DNA of 64,000 bases. It comes from Loripinus fragilis (lineage: Eukaryota > Mollusca > Bivalvia > Lucinida > Lucinidae). The translations under genes were made by a program, and so were the position numbers. Shown here piece after piece: positions 46,097-55,920 of the stretch. The stretch covers positions 50,591,495 through 50,655,494 of the forward strand of contig OZ026528.1 in the NCBI GenBank assembly GCA_964019695.1. Direction: 5' to 3'. The stretch's first letter is position 1; every line of letters begins with the position of its first letter. The notes beneath the pieces were generated by a model. The model had not been told where the DNA came from. It made no database searches and was given only the letters and a program-made list of their open reading frames with translations.

Positions 46097-48036
46097 TCAT
46101 TTTAAAAACTCATTATCATCATTTCTTTTATTTTATCCTATTAAATTTTACTTTTTCCATCTTCATCATGTTTAGTTTAATACCGTCTGACGCTAATGAC
46201 CCATAAGGGTTGATGCGTCGTTAAGAACCAAACAAACAAACAAAACTAATTATTATTATACAAACTAATCATCATCATTCCTTATTTTATCTTATAATTT
46301 TTTACTTTTTCCATCTTCATCATGTTTAGTTTAATACCGTCTGACGCTAATGACCCATAAGGGTTGATGCGTCGTTAAGAACCAAACAAACAAACAAAAC
46401 TAATAATTATTATACAAACTAATCATCATCATTCCTTATTTTATCTTATAAATTTTTACTTTTTCCATCTTCATCATGTTTAGTTTAATACCGTCTGACG
46501 CTAATGACCCACAAGGGTTGATGCGTCGTTAAGAACCAAACAAACAAACAAAACTAATTATTATTATACAAACTAATCATCATCATTCCTTTTATTTTAT
46601 CTTATAAATTTTTACTTTTTCCATCTTCATCATGTTTAGTTTAATACCACCCACAAGGGTTGATGCATCTTTTAGAACCAAACAAACAAACAAAACTAAT
46701 TATTATTATACAAACTAATCATCATCATTCCTTATTTTATCTTATAAATTTTTACTTTTTCCATCTTCATCATGTTTAGTTAAATACCGTCTGACGCTAA
46801 TGACCCATAAGGGTTGATGCGTCGTTAAGAACCAAACTAATTATTATTATACAAACTAATCATCATCATTCCTTTTAGTTTTTCTTATAAATTTTTACTT
46901 TTTCCATCTTCATCATGTTTAGTTTAATACCGTCTGACGCTAATGACCCATAAGGGTTGATGCGTCGTTAAGAACCAAACAAACAAACAAAACTAATAAT
47001 TATTATACAATCTAATCATCATCATTCCTTTTATTTTATCTTATAAATTTTTACTTTTTCCATCTTCATCATGTTTAGTTTAATACCGTCTGACGTTAAT
47101 GACCCACAAGGGTTGATGCGTCGTTTAGAACCAAACAAACAAACAAAACTAATTATTATTATACAAACTAATCATCATCATTCCTTTTATTTTATCGTTA
47201 TAAATTTTTACTTTTTCCATCTTCATCATGTTTAGTTTAATACCGTCTGACGCTAATGACCCATAAGGATTGATGCGTCGTTTAGAACCAAACAAACAAA
47301 ACTAATTATTATTATACAAACTAATCATCATCATTCCTTATTTTATCTTATAAATTTTTACTTTTTCCATCTTCATCATGTTTAGTTTAATACCGTCTGA
47401 CGCTAATGACCCACAAGGGTTGATGCGTCGTTAAGAACCAAACTAATTATTATTATACAAACTAATCATCATCATTCCTTATTTTATCTTATAAATTTTT
47501 ACTTTTTCCATCTTTATCATGTTTAGTTTAATACCGTCTGACGCTAATGACCCACAAGGGTTGATGCGTCGTTAAGAACCAAACTAATTATTATTATACA
47601 AACTAATCATCATCATTCCTTATTTTATCTTATAAATTTTTACTTTTTCCATCTTCCTCATGTTTAGTTTAATACCGTCTGACGCTAATGACCCACAAGG
47701 GTTGATGCGTCGTTAAGAACCAAACAAACAAACAAAACTAATAATTATTATACAAACTAATCATCATCATTCCTTATTTTATCTTATAAATTTTTACTTT
47801 TTCCATCTTCATCATGTTTAGTTTAATACCGTCTGACGCTAATGACCCACAAGGGTTGATGCGTCGTTAAGAACCAAACAAACAAACAAAACTAATAATT
47901 ATTATACAAACTATCATCATTCCTTATTTTATCTTATAAATTTTTACTTTTTCCATCTTCATCATGTTTAGTTTAATACCGTCTGACGCTAATGACCCAC
48001 AAGGGTTGATGCGTCGTTTAGAACCAAACAAACAAA
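46097..48036 (+). repeat. Satellite made of LINE 3' ends, 13 units
   Basis: Thirteen units of about 145-160 bases. Each has TACTTTTTCCATCTTCATCA, TAGTTTAATACCGTC, the hairpin GACGCTAATGACCC/GGGTTGATGCGTC and a GAACCAAACAAAC tail; the fourth lacks the first half of the hairpin. The unit is the last ~150 bases of the full LINE at 53980-59977 (59820-59977). The whole block is flanked by a direct repeat TATCCCCTAAGTTT (46083-46096 and 48037-48050). So it entered as a LINE insertion and now stands as a tandem array; units vary in the number of CAAA repeats and in a few bases. Confidence 0.93.
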
Positions 48037-48118
48037 TATCCCCTAAGTTTGTAAGCAGAAACGGGAACATGGTTTATTGTCTGGTGTTGTTAGAAGATAA
48101 ATAGAGGATCTTACATGA

Positions 48119-48238
48119 GTGCTCATGTTTTATTGAATTTATTAAACGAGTTGGGGAAAAGTGATAAAATGCGAGGCTTGCCGAGCATTTTATTACTTTT
48201 TCGCAACGAGTTTAATAAATTCAATAAAACATGAGCAC
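48119..48238. repeat. Long palindrome with loop CGAGGCTTGCCGAG
   Basis: Arms of about 50 bases (GTGCTCATGTTTTATTGAAT on the left, its complement on the right) around a 14-nt centre at 48172-48185. Just outside are CATGAGTG on the left and GAATGTTAGATTCT on the right, features shared with the palindrome at 52284. Confidence 0.88.
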
Positions 48239-48499
48239 GAATGTTAGATTCTATTTATCATATGACAAATACTTTGAAATCTAATTTCTGGTGTAAAAAC
48301 GTTATAATTTTGTCATTATGTACGCAACGTTGTTATGGACGTCATAACGTTTCCCGTAAATCGATAAACCACTAGTGGTCTATCGATTTTATTGCATGGT
48401 GTTATTTCACTCTCAGACGCGACGTCATATGATAAAGAAGCCTTATTTTACGTCGCTCAGTTATAAAGGATCATGAGCTATTTTGTGACATAACAATAC

Positions 48500-48661
48500 A
48501 TTCAACAGATACTTACCTGTCTTACTCTATCTTCCTAACACAGCCCATTTTTATGCGAGCTGCTAGTACCATTTTTACACCTTTGGTATAGTGCGCCGCC
48601 AGATTCAACCCCCGACTTCATGCTCCGAAAGCGGACTCTCTACTGCAACTGAGCTATCGGG
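48500..48661 (-). mobile_element. tRNA-derived SINE, third family
   Basis: Minus strand: CCCGATAGCTCAGTTGCAGT gives the A box, GGGGGTTGAATCT the B box, then GGCGGCGCACTATACCAAAG and AAAAATGGTACTAGCAGCTC. The tRNA-like head is complete enough for confidence; the exact 3' end is not. Confidence 0.75.
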
Positions 48662-48789
48662 TTTTATGTTACATTCGGAGCTATACCTTGGTTAGGGGTC
48701 CTGATCCTAAATAAAATCTTGAATGTCGCGTTGGCAGTGGAACTCAGTATATATCACCATCGCTGAGTGAGATCATGTAGTTCAAGACT

Positions 48790-49070
48790 TTGCTGTTGAT
48801 ATAGTAACATTTAAGCCACAACATGTGATTTCCAACAATGTGGCATTTTGACAAGTGTAGACTCAGACGAGCCTCTGCAGCCTCCTTTTAAGCTTAGAAA
48901 CTCCAAATGATGTCCTGTCAGTAGATCAACAGTCATAGAATATTCAAGCGACTAGCAAGGGCTCTGATCAGACTGCGCGTATGCGCAGGCTGATCTGAGG
49001 CTTTGCTGCTCACACATACCACATTGTTGGAAATCTCATGTTGCGGCCAAATTTTGTATAAGCATAACCC
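48790..49070. mobile_element. Short MITE with an internal GATCAG hairpin
   Basis: GCCACAACATGTGATTTCCA (48813) faces TGGAAATCTCATGTTGCGGC (49028), making inverted ends of 35 bases or more. The middle holds copy 3 of the hairpin repeat (TCTGATCAGACTGCGCGTAT, GCGCAGGCTGATCTG; 48955-49000). Confidence 0.65.
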
Positions 49071-49192
49071 TTCATGCACTAAGTGAGTCTTCCATATAAA
49101 CTTGGAATGGCCCATTGTATAATTCGAGGGATCACATGTAATAATTTCCAAATCAAACTGCAGTTTCATGGTTTTTCTCTGAAGATCATTTT

Positions 49193-51290
49193 TAGCTCAC
49201 CTGAGTCATTGGCTCATGGTGAGCTATTGTGATCGTTGGATGTCCGTCGTGTGTCGTCAACAATTGCCTTAAAAGACATCTCCTCCTAAACTACTGGCTG
49301 GATTTTGACCGAACTTGGCAGAAATGAGCCTTATACGGCCCTGTTTCAAAATTGTTCATCAGTTTTGGTCTGTTGCATATCTAGGTCACACAGGCTAAAA
49401 GTAGATTTTCAAGATGAAAACTTTAAAAAAATATTCTTGTCTGAAACCACAAGACCGGACCTAGAGCATTGATATTTGGTATGTAGCATCATCTAGTGGT
49501 CCTCTACCAAGTTTGTTCAAATTATACCCCTGGGGCCAAAAATGGCCCGACCCGGGGGTCCCATGTTTTACATAGGCTTATATAGGAAAAACATGAAAAA
49601 ATCTTCTTGTCTGAACCCATATGGCCTAGAGTATTGATATTTGGTGTGTAGGATCACCTGGTGGACCTCTACCAAGATTGTTCAAATCATGCCCCTGTGG
49701 CAAAAAATGGCCCCACCCGGGCGTCACATGTTTTACATATGCTTATTTTTTAAAAACATAAAAAAATCTTCTTGTCTGAAACCATATGGCCTAGAGTATT
49801 GATATTTGGTAAGTAGCATCACCTTTTGGACCTTTACCAATTTTGTTCAAAACATGCGCTTGGGGCCAAAAAAGGACCCACCCCGGGGGTCACATGTTTT
49901 ACAGTTTTATATGGTGAAAAACATGAAACAATCTTCTTGTCTGAAACCATATGACCTAGAGTCTTGATATTTTGTATGTAGCATCACCTGGTGGAACTCT
50001 ACTAAGTTTGTTCAAATTTTGCCCTTGGGGCCAAAAATGGTCGCACCCAAGGGGTCACATGTTTTACTTAGGCTTATTTAGTGAAAAAACATGAAAAAAT
50101 CTTCTTGTCTGAAATCTTATGACCTAGAAACTTGATATTTGGTATGTAGCATAACCTGGTGGACATCTACCAAATTTGTTTAATCATGCCCCTGGGACCA
50201 AAAATGGCCCCACCCTGGGGTCACATCTTTTACATAGGCTTATATGGTAAAAAAAAGATGAAAACAATCTTCTTGTCTGAAACCATATGGCCTAGAGGCT
50301 TGATATTTGGTATGTAGCATCACCTGATAGACCTCTACCAAGTTTGTTTAATCATGCTCATGGGACCAAAAATGGCCCCACTCTGGGGGTCACATGTTTT
50401 ACATAGCTTATATGGTAAAAACATGAAAAAATCATCTTGTCTGAAACCACAAGACCTAGCGCAATAATATTTGGTATGTGGCATTATCAAGTGCTCAACT
50501 ACAAAGTTTGTTCTAATTATGCCCCCTGGGGCCAAACATGGCCCCATCCCAGGGGTCACATGTTTTACATAGACCAATTTAGTGAAAAACATGAAAAAAT
50601 TCTTTTTGTCTTAAATCATATGGCCTAGAGTCTTGGTATTAGGTATGTAGCATCACCTGGTGGACCTCTACCTAGTTTGTTCAAATTATGCCCCTGGCCC
50701 CACCCCGTTTGTTTAAATTATGCCCCTGGGGCCAAAATGGCCCCACCTGGGGGTCACATGTTTTACACAGTCTTATATAGTAAAAACATGAAAAAATCTT
50801 CTCTCGTCTGAAACCATACTGCCTAGAGTCTTGATATTTGGTATGTTGCATCACCTGGTGGACCTCTACCAGGTTTGTTCAAATCATGCACCCTGGGGCC
50901 AAAAATGGCCCCACCCCGGGGGTCACATGTTTTACATAGGCTTATATGGTGAAAAACATGAAAAACTTTTCTTGTCTGAAATCATATGACCTAGAGTCTT
51001 GATATTTGGTGTGTAGCATCACCTGGTGGATCTCTATCAAGTATGTTAAAATTATGCCCTTGGGGCTACGAATGGTCCCATACCGGGTGTCACATGTTTT
51101 ACAAAGGCTTATATAGTGAAAAACATGATAACACCTTCTTGTCTGAAATCATATAGCCTAGAGTCTTGATATTAGGTATGTAGCATCACCTCGTGGACCT
51201 CTACAAAGTTTGTTCAAAAAAACATGTTCCCGCCCTACCCCAGGGTCACATGTTTTAAGTAGGCTCATATGGAAAAAATGATCTTCATAA
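49193..51290 (+). repeat. Tandem-core repeat, 11 units of about 165 bases
   Basis: Begins with AGCTCACCTGAGTCATTGGC and GGTGAGCTATTG, a relative of the TAGCTCACC family start, then a core unit repeated 11 times from about 49410. Each unit has TGGGGCCAAAAATGGCCCCA, GGGGTCACATGTTTTACATA, TCTTCTTGTCTGAAACCATA, TTGATATTTGGTATGTAGCA and TGGACCTCTACCAAGTTTGT. It ends without the family's 3' hairpin, directly against the histone H1 fragment. Open frames inside it are by-products of the repeat. Confidence 0.88.
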
Positions 51291-51395
51291 GATCCTGCAG
51301 CCAAGAAAGCAGCCAAGTCTCCGAAGAAAATCAAGGCTGCAAAGCCCAAAAAAGACAAGACACCTAAGAAGAAGGCCGCTCCTAAGAAGAAGTAA
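51291..51395 (+). pseudogene. Histone H1 C-terminal fragment
   Basis: The last 34 codons of a linker histone H1: DPAAKKAAKSPKK, then IKAAKPKKDKTPKK and a final KKAAPKKK before TAA. The Lys/Ala/Pro tail with SPKK is typical of H1, which binds linker DNA between nucleosomes. A stop codon lies in frame directly upstream, where the sequence changes to the tandem repeat, so the globular domain and promoter are gone. The 3' stem-loop 25 bases after the stop confirms a replication-dependent histone gene. It is an orphan fragment, probably cut by the neighbouring repeat or by recombination. Confidence 0.9.
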
Positions 51396-51420
51396 GAACT
51401 TCACACAGACATTTAAAAAA

Positions 51421-51436
51421 GGTCCTTTTCAGGACC
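51421..51436 (+). terminator. Histone mRNA 3' stem-loop
   Basis: GGTCCTTTTCAGGACC matches the replication-dependent histone 3' consensus: a 6 bp stem with a 4-nt loop, bound by SLBP. A purine-rich AGAGAGAAT follows at 51451 and could be the downstream element recognised by U7 snRNA. Confidence 0.93.
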
Positions 51437-52147
51437 ATTCAACATACTAGAGAGAATCCTAGTACTACAAACGGGAACATGGTTATTATATATATTTTGA
51501 TTCATTTGATATAATGATCTCCCATCTTTGGCAGATAAAATGGTCAAACCACGCCCACATATGAATATTAAAGGTGCCGCCTATACAGTGACCCAACAGC
51601 TTAATATTACATTTATGTTTTTGTTGAGAAATAAGGAAAGTAATCTTTAATAACGAGCCGTTAGAGTAGTTAAAATAATTATTATATTACTTTCGATTAT
51701 TTATCAGCAGTAAAACTAATGAATTTGATCGAATTGGCTGCCTTTATATGAATTAATTAAAACTCAATTACAAAATGATTACCTGATATTTAACATTTCG
51801 CACATCTGCTGCCTTGAATGAACCAGTCATGAGATACTGTATAGTGTGGGTTTGTTTTCGAGAAACTTGCGAAGTTTCTCAAAATTGAAATCCTCACGAA
51901 AGGCCAAAATCATTCCTCTGTTTACCGAAGCAGGTAAATCATACGGGAAAGTTCGCCGCAATTCGAGAATCGAATCATGGCTCTGGTGTATGTAAGGAGC
52001 ATTACACGTAGCACTATGTACCAAAAAGCTCGATTTTGTTAGCCTGAACTGGTGTATGGAAGATTAGTTCTGTAGCATGTGGGTTCATCTCTATTTACAT
52101 CGATTATTCTGATTATCCGAAAAGTTAAATAAACAGATTCCCCAGAG
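51437..52147. other. Intergenic stretch, no gene recognised
   Basis: Unique AT-rich DNA downstream of the H1 fragment. A 65-codon minus-strand frame (51827-52024) has an ordinary composition but no motif I recognise; it could be a fragment or chance. Confidence 0.5.
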
Positions 52148-52283
52148 TTTGCTTACCGCCTTGCCGTGGTTCGGGGGCTTAATTCGCACGAGGGACTTTA
52201 TTTTTGAATAGATGTCCGCTCTGCTTAAAGCTAAAGGTAAGCCCGGCGCTCCCTCTCTGGTGCCCTAGAATATGAGATCATGA
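52148..52283 (+). mobile_element. 5' end of a second, distant LINE family (fragment)
   Basis: GCTTACCGCCTTGCCGTGGT, GGGGGCTTAATTCGCAC and GAGGGACTTTA follow the same order as the LINE 5' UTR (ACCACCTTGCCGTGGT, GGGGCACACTTCACA, GGGGACGATA) but are clearly diverged. It breaks off at the palindrome. Confidence 0.5.
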
Positions 52284-52401
52284 GTGTGAGGGTAGGATAG
52301 AAAAATCTGTCCCGAGGATTGCCGTTTGGCATCACGAGGTTTGCCGAGTGATGACAAACGGTAATCCCGATGGACAGATTTTTTCTATCCTACCCTCACA
52401 C
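52284..52401. repeat. Long palindrome with loop CGAGGTTTGCCGAG
   Basis: Arms of about 50 bases (GTGTGAGGGTAGGATAGAAA and its complement) around the 14-nt centre at 52335-52348. CATGAGTG overlaps its left edge and GAATAATGGATTCT follows it, as at 48119-48252, but the arms are unrelated to those at 48119. TGACGTCA-like motifs follow downstream of both. Confidence 0.88.
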
Positions 52402-53411
52402 GAATAATGGATTCTTTTTCTTGCTCACCACTGTTTTTTCTATTTAAAAATAAGCTTCCAGAAGTCCCCGAATACGCTAAGATGCAATTTCACATGATGA
52501 CGTCACTTTAACACAACAATGACGTCACTTGACGACCATGTGTGTGAGTTTCAATACAACCAATGTATTTAGCCCTCACGTGACAGCATGGGTAAGATAG
52601 CATTTTCTAACCCAGGGTAAAATCTCGGATGTCCCTATCCGGTGTGCAAGAAATATGGATGGCTGCCCGGCACCACTGGGGACAGACTGTATGTACCTTC
52701 GTACTTAAGCAGGCCTGTTTGCGTCTCTTGTTTTGCAGACTTGAGAGGTGACAGGCTTGGTGGGGAAGAGAGAGCTGATTGCTTTGCTTAACTTGTCTTC
52801 CTGGTGTCTCGTGATGGTTACGCGGCTCTTCCTCGCGGTGCCACGGGGTTGTCTGCAGTTTGTGATTGTGGTATTTCCTGATCATACTCACTTACTATTT
52901 TTGGGTTCAAGTCTTCACGAATTCCAGTGGTAACTGTCGGTAAAAGCCGCAGCTATATCAATTTGCTTTTATAAATAACCTAAAGCTTAAATTTAATTTT
53001 AAAAAAAAATGTTTATTGGTAAAATTGTATAGAAGATTAAGTTCAAATAAAGTAGTTTATATTGTATAACTACGTCAGTCTTAATTATTGATTTCTAGAT
53101 CGTGTGTGAATGATTACTGGCGAATGAATTCGATGTTCGAAGCGTACTGCACGGGCAAGTGAGCTTGGCAGCTGTCAATCAAATTTATGTCATTCTTGAG
53201 GCTATGAACGGTTGCAAAAATATAAAGATTCATTATAGGCTTGGTTTTGAAAATGTAAATATTATTTCATGAACATGATATAAGTGTCAAACAGTAGGGG
53301 TTCAAATCAGGACCATCACTCTGGGACGCTTGTCCTGTTGGTTATAATTTGGGTCCAAACTGTTTGTGTTACGGTTACAGCACTCGACGGATATCATCAC
53401 TAACTAGTTTA
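52402..53411. other. Intergenic stretch with a repeat, no gene
   Basis: TGACGTCACTT occurs twice near 52498-52530. 52790-52895 is the partner of 2860-2958. The minus-strand frame at 52607-52891 overlaps that repeat and shows no domain. The rest is unique. Confidence 0.5.
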
Positions 53412-53770
53412 TTATTTTAAAATACCTGTTAGTAAGCAGGGTGAATTCTTATCAGCAGACCTCCCCGGAGCCAGCTGATCCAGTTCCACACTGCTTCCAA
53501 AACACAATACCTGGTTGAGCTTGGTAAATGTTAAGTACCAACTCAAATTCAAGACTAATTCTATTTCCCTATTTTTAGATACCCGTTGTTTCTTTAAAAT
53601 ACCTGTTTGTAAGCAGAGTGAATCCTGATCAGCTGACTCCCAGGAGCCAGCTGATCCAGATCCACATTGCTTCAATATTTCCAAAAAGTCATAACCTGGT
53701 TGAGCATGGTAAAGGTTAAGTGCCAACTCAAATTCAAGACTTATTATATTTTCCTGCTTATAGATACCAG
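53412..53770 (+). repeat. GATCAGCTG-type tandem repeat, 2 units
   Basis: Two units of about 175 bases with TGTAAGCAGAGTGAATCCTG, GAGCCAGCTGATCCAG, TCCACA[CT]TGCTTC and CAACTCAAATTCAAGACT. The same unit recurs at 61503-62040 and 63625-63910, with single degenerate copies near 14970, 17178 and 42969. Confidence 0.8.
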
Positions 53771-53979
53771 TTTACTTTTTTTTTTAGCTCACCTGAGCCG
53801 AAGGCTCATGAGTGAGCTAATAGTATACCAGTGACTCCGGCGTCCGTCCGTCCGTCCGTCGTACGTCCGTCAACATTTTCAAACATCTTCTCCTCTGAAA
53901 CCACTGGGCCAATCAAACTCATATTTCATATGGAGACTCCTTAGGACGCGGGAACGAAAGTTTGTTCAAAATGGTCCTG

Positions 53980-54555
53980 CCCTGGAGAGTCCCTACCACC
54001 TTGTCGCGGTCTCTAGGGCACACTTCACACAGGGGACGATATTGATTGTAATTATTGTCTCCTCTGGGAGTGCTAAGAGTAGGACCCACCAGTCTGCCGT
54101 GGGTGGCTTTCTCGTAACTCGAAGGGGATGGCCTGGAAGACTGAGAGCATGCAGAATATGGACGTTTATAAATTCTGTATGACTCAACACGTCTCTTTGG
54201 CCTCTTTGACGGGGTAGACTGAGGTGGAAACACGGCCCGGTGTTTCTAATCGGCTTTGTCATGCTGAGCCCCAGGATTCTGAAAATGTAAAAAAAAAAAA
54301 TATTTCTTATATCTTCGTTCTATAGTATCGTTCTGATGCCAACCATGTGTCCATTATCTTAAACTTTCTTTCTTTTATAAAATAATCCTGGAAGGCAGTG
54401 GCTTAACGGGTCAATTGTGCAGATTCTATTTGTGCAAGTATACCTTCTATGTATCTCTAGCACTGGAGATCGGAAATCCACTCCATTAAAGTGCTCCCTT
54501 GTTGGGCTCCACGGTGGGTGGGGAGCATGGAAGATGAACCAAACAACTAAACTAC
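53980..54555 (+). promoter_or_regulatory. LINE 5' UTR with a short upstream ORF
   Basis: Counterpart of 3199-3799. Here the ATG at 54527 opens a 7-codon frame (MEDEPNN) that stops at 54550, five bases before the ORF1 ATG. In the copy at 3770 the matching ATG is in frame with ORF1, so the two copies differ in how ORF1 translation begins. Confidence 0.65.
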
Positions 54556-55920
54556 ATGGCTAAACAAAAAGCAAAAAAACGTCACATAGCAAATTCAGAT
54601 ACTGACTCTGAAAACTCGTACCCAGTTTCTCAACCAACTAATTCAAGTTCGTCAAGTTCGTCTACCTCAACCAAAAAACCTTATGTACCCAGATTTTTAA
54701 TAATCCATTCAGAAAAAGAAGGAGAGACTATTTCTTCTCTTTCTCCGTTTGTAGTACATAAAACTATTATGAGCATTGCAGGAGAACCAAAGAGCATAAA
54801 GAACCTAAGGTCTGGTGATCTTTTGATACAATGTGCAAAAGAGTCACACGAAAAAAATCTACTACAAATGAAGACATTTTGTGGTTTAAAATGCTCTGTA
54901 ACACCCCATTCATCCTTGAACACATCCAAGGGTATCATTCGCTGTCCAGCCTTGAGCAGAGTGACAAGCGATGATATCAAGGAAGGCATGGTTGAACAGG
55001 GAGTTACAGATGTACGTAGAATCACTGTACGTCGTGATGGTGAAACAAAATTAACCAACACATATGTTCTTACATTCAACTCACCAAACTTACCTACAGT
55101 TGTTAAAATAGGCTTCATGCAAGTGAAAGTAGATGTCTATATACCAAACCCTCTTCGATGTTACCATTGTCAGGTGTTTGGTCACCACGAAAATAAATGT
55201 GGTAGACACGCTGTATGCTGCAACTGCGGTGAGCCTGAACATTGTGCACCATCTGGCGTGTGTGACAAACCAGCCAAATGTGTCAATTGCTCAGGGGATC
55301 ATCCTGCAAACTCAAAGAAATGCCCACAATGGGAGAAAGAGAAGAAAATTCTCAAAATCAAATGCGAAAACAATCTATCATTTCCTGATGCTCGTAAGCA
55401 ATACGAACAATTTTACACTGGTCAAACCTATGCAAGTGCTGTAAAACCAGGCACTTGCAACAAATCTACACAAACTGAAAACAAAACCACACAGACAGAC
55501 GACAGCTTTGACGAATACTTAAAAAAACAAGAAAAATCACAATCAGAAAAAACACCCAAAGAAACACCTAAGGGAAAACAGGACAAAAATACTTCATCTC
55601 CTCGTCCAGGGCCAGCACTTAAGCCAGCAACCCTGGAAATGATGAAGAAGGAGGAGGAGAGGAAGAAAAAAGAAGAGAAAGACAGAATTAAAAAACAACA
55701 AAAAGAAGAAAGAAAACAGCAATGGCAAAAAGAACAAGTACAGAAAGAAAAAGAACAAACAGAAAAAGCAAAACAAGCTGAAAAGAATCCTTATTCTGTG
55801 TTTGCTGGAAAAGAAGATGAGGAGGTGTGTATGGAAGAGGAGTCTGTGGTATTCACAGACTCTTCTTCCAGTGACCATCTCCCTAAAGGCACACTGCCAA
55901 GATTACCAGTAACGAAATAA
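54556..55920 (+). CDS. LINE ORF1 (Gag-like, CCHC zinc knuckles)
   Basis: A 454-residue intact ORF1. After a Ser-rich start (NSSSSSSSTSTKKP) comes the folded domain FLIIHSEKEGETISSLSPF to VDVYIPNPLRC, then the knuckles CYHCQVFGHHENKC, CCNCGEPEHCAPSGVC and CVNCSGDHPANSKKC, then a Lys/Glu-rich coiled-coil tail and the ending VVFTDSSSSDHLPKGT, also present at the end of the ORF1 at 3800. The stop and the ORF2 start overlap as TAATG (55918-55922), an arrangement suited to termination-reinitiation. About 75% identical to the ORF1 at 3800, far below the ORF2 identity. Confidence 0.93.
   Translation: MAKQKAKKRHIANSDTDSENSYPVSQPTNSSSSSSSTSTKKPYVPRFLIIHSEKEGETISSLSPFVVHKTIMSIAGEPKSIKNLRSGDLLIQCAKESHEKNLLQMKTFCGLKCSVTPHSSLNTSKGIIRCPALSRVTSDDIKEGMVEQGVTDVRRITVRRDGETKLTNTYVLTFNSPNLPTVVKIGFMQVKVDVYIPNPLRCYHCQVFGHHENKCGRHAVCCNCGEPEHCAPSGVCDKPAKCVNCSGDHPANSKKCPQWEKEKKILKIKCENNLSFPDARKQYEQFYTGQTYASAVKPGTCNKSTQTENKTTQTDDSFDEYLKKQEKSQSEKTPKETPKGKQDKNTSSPRPGPALKPATLEMMKKEEERKKKEEKDRIKKQQKEERKQQWQKEQVQKEKEQTEKAKQAEKNPYSVFAGKEDEEVCMEEESVVFTDSSSSDHLPKGTLPRLPVTK

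Noticed and set aside
46097..48036. CRISPR-like array
   Set aside because: Regular repeats, but units are contiguous without unique spacers, the genome is animal, and the unit is a LINE tail.
50335..51358. Open frames in the 165-base tandem array and opposite the H1 fragment
   Set aside because: They follow the repeat period or are the antisense of the Lys-rich H1 tail.
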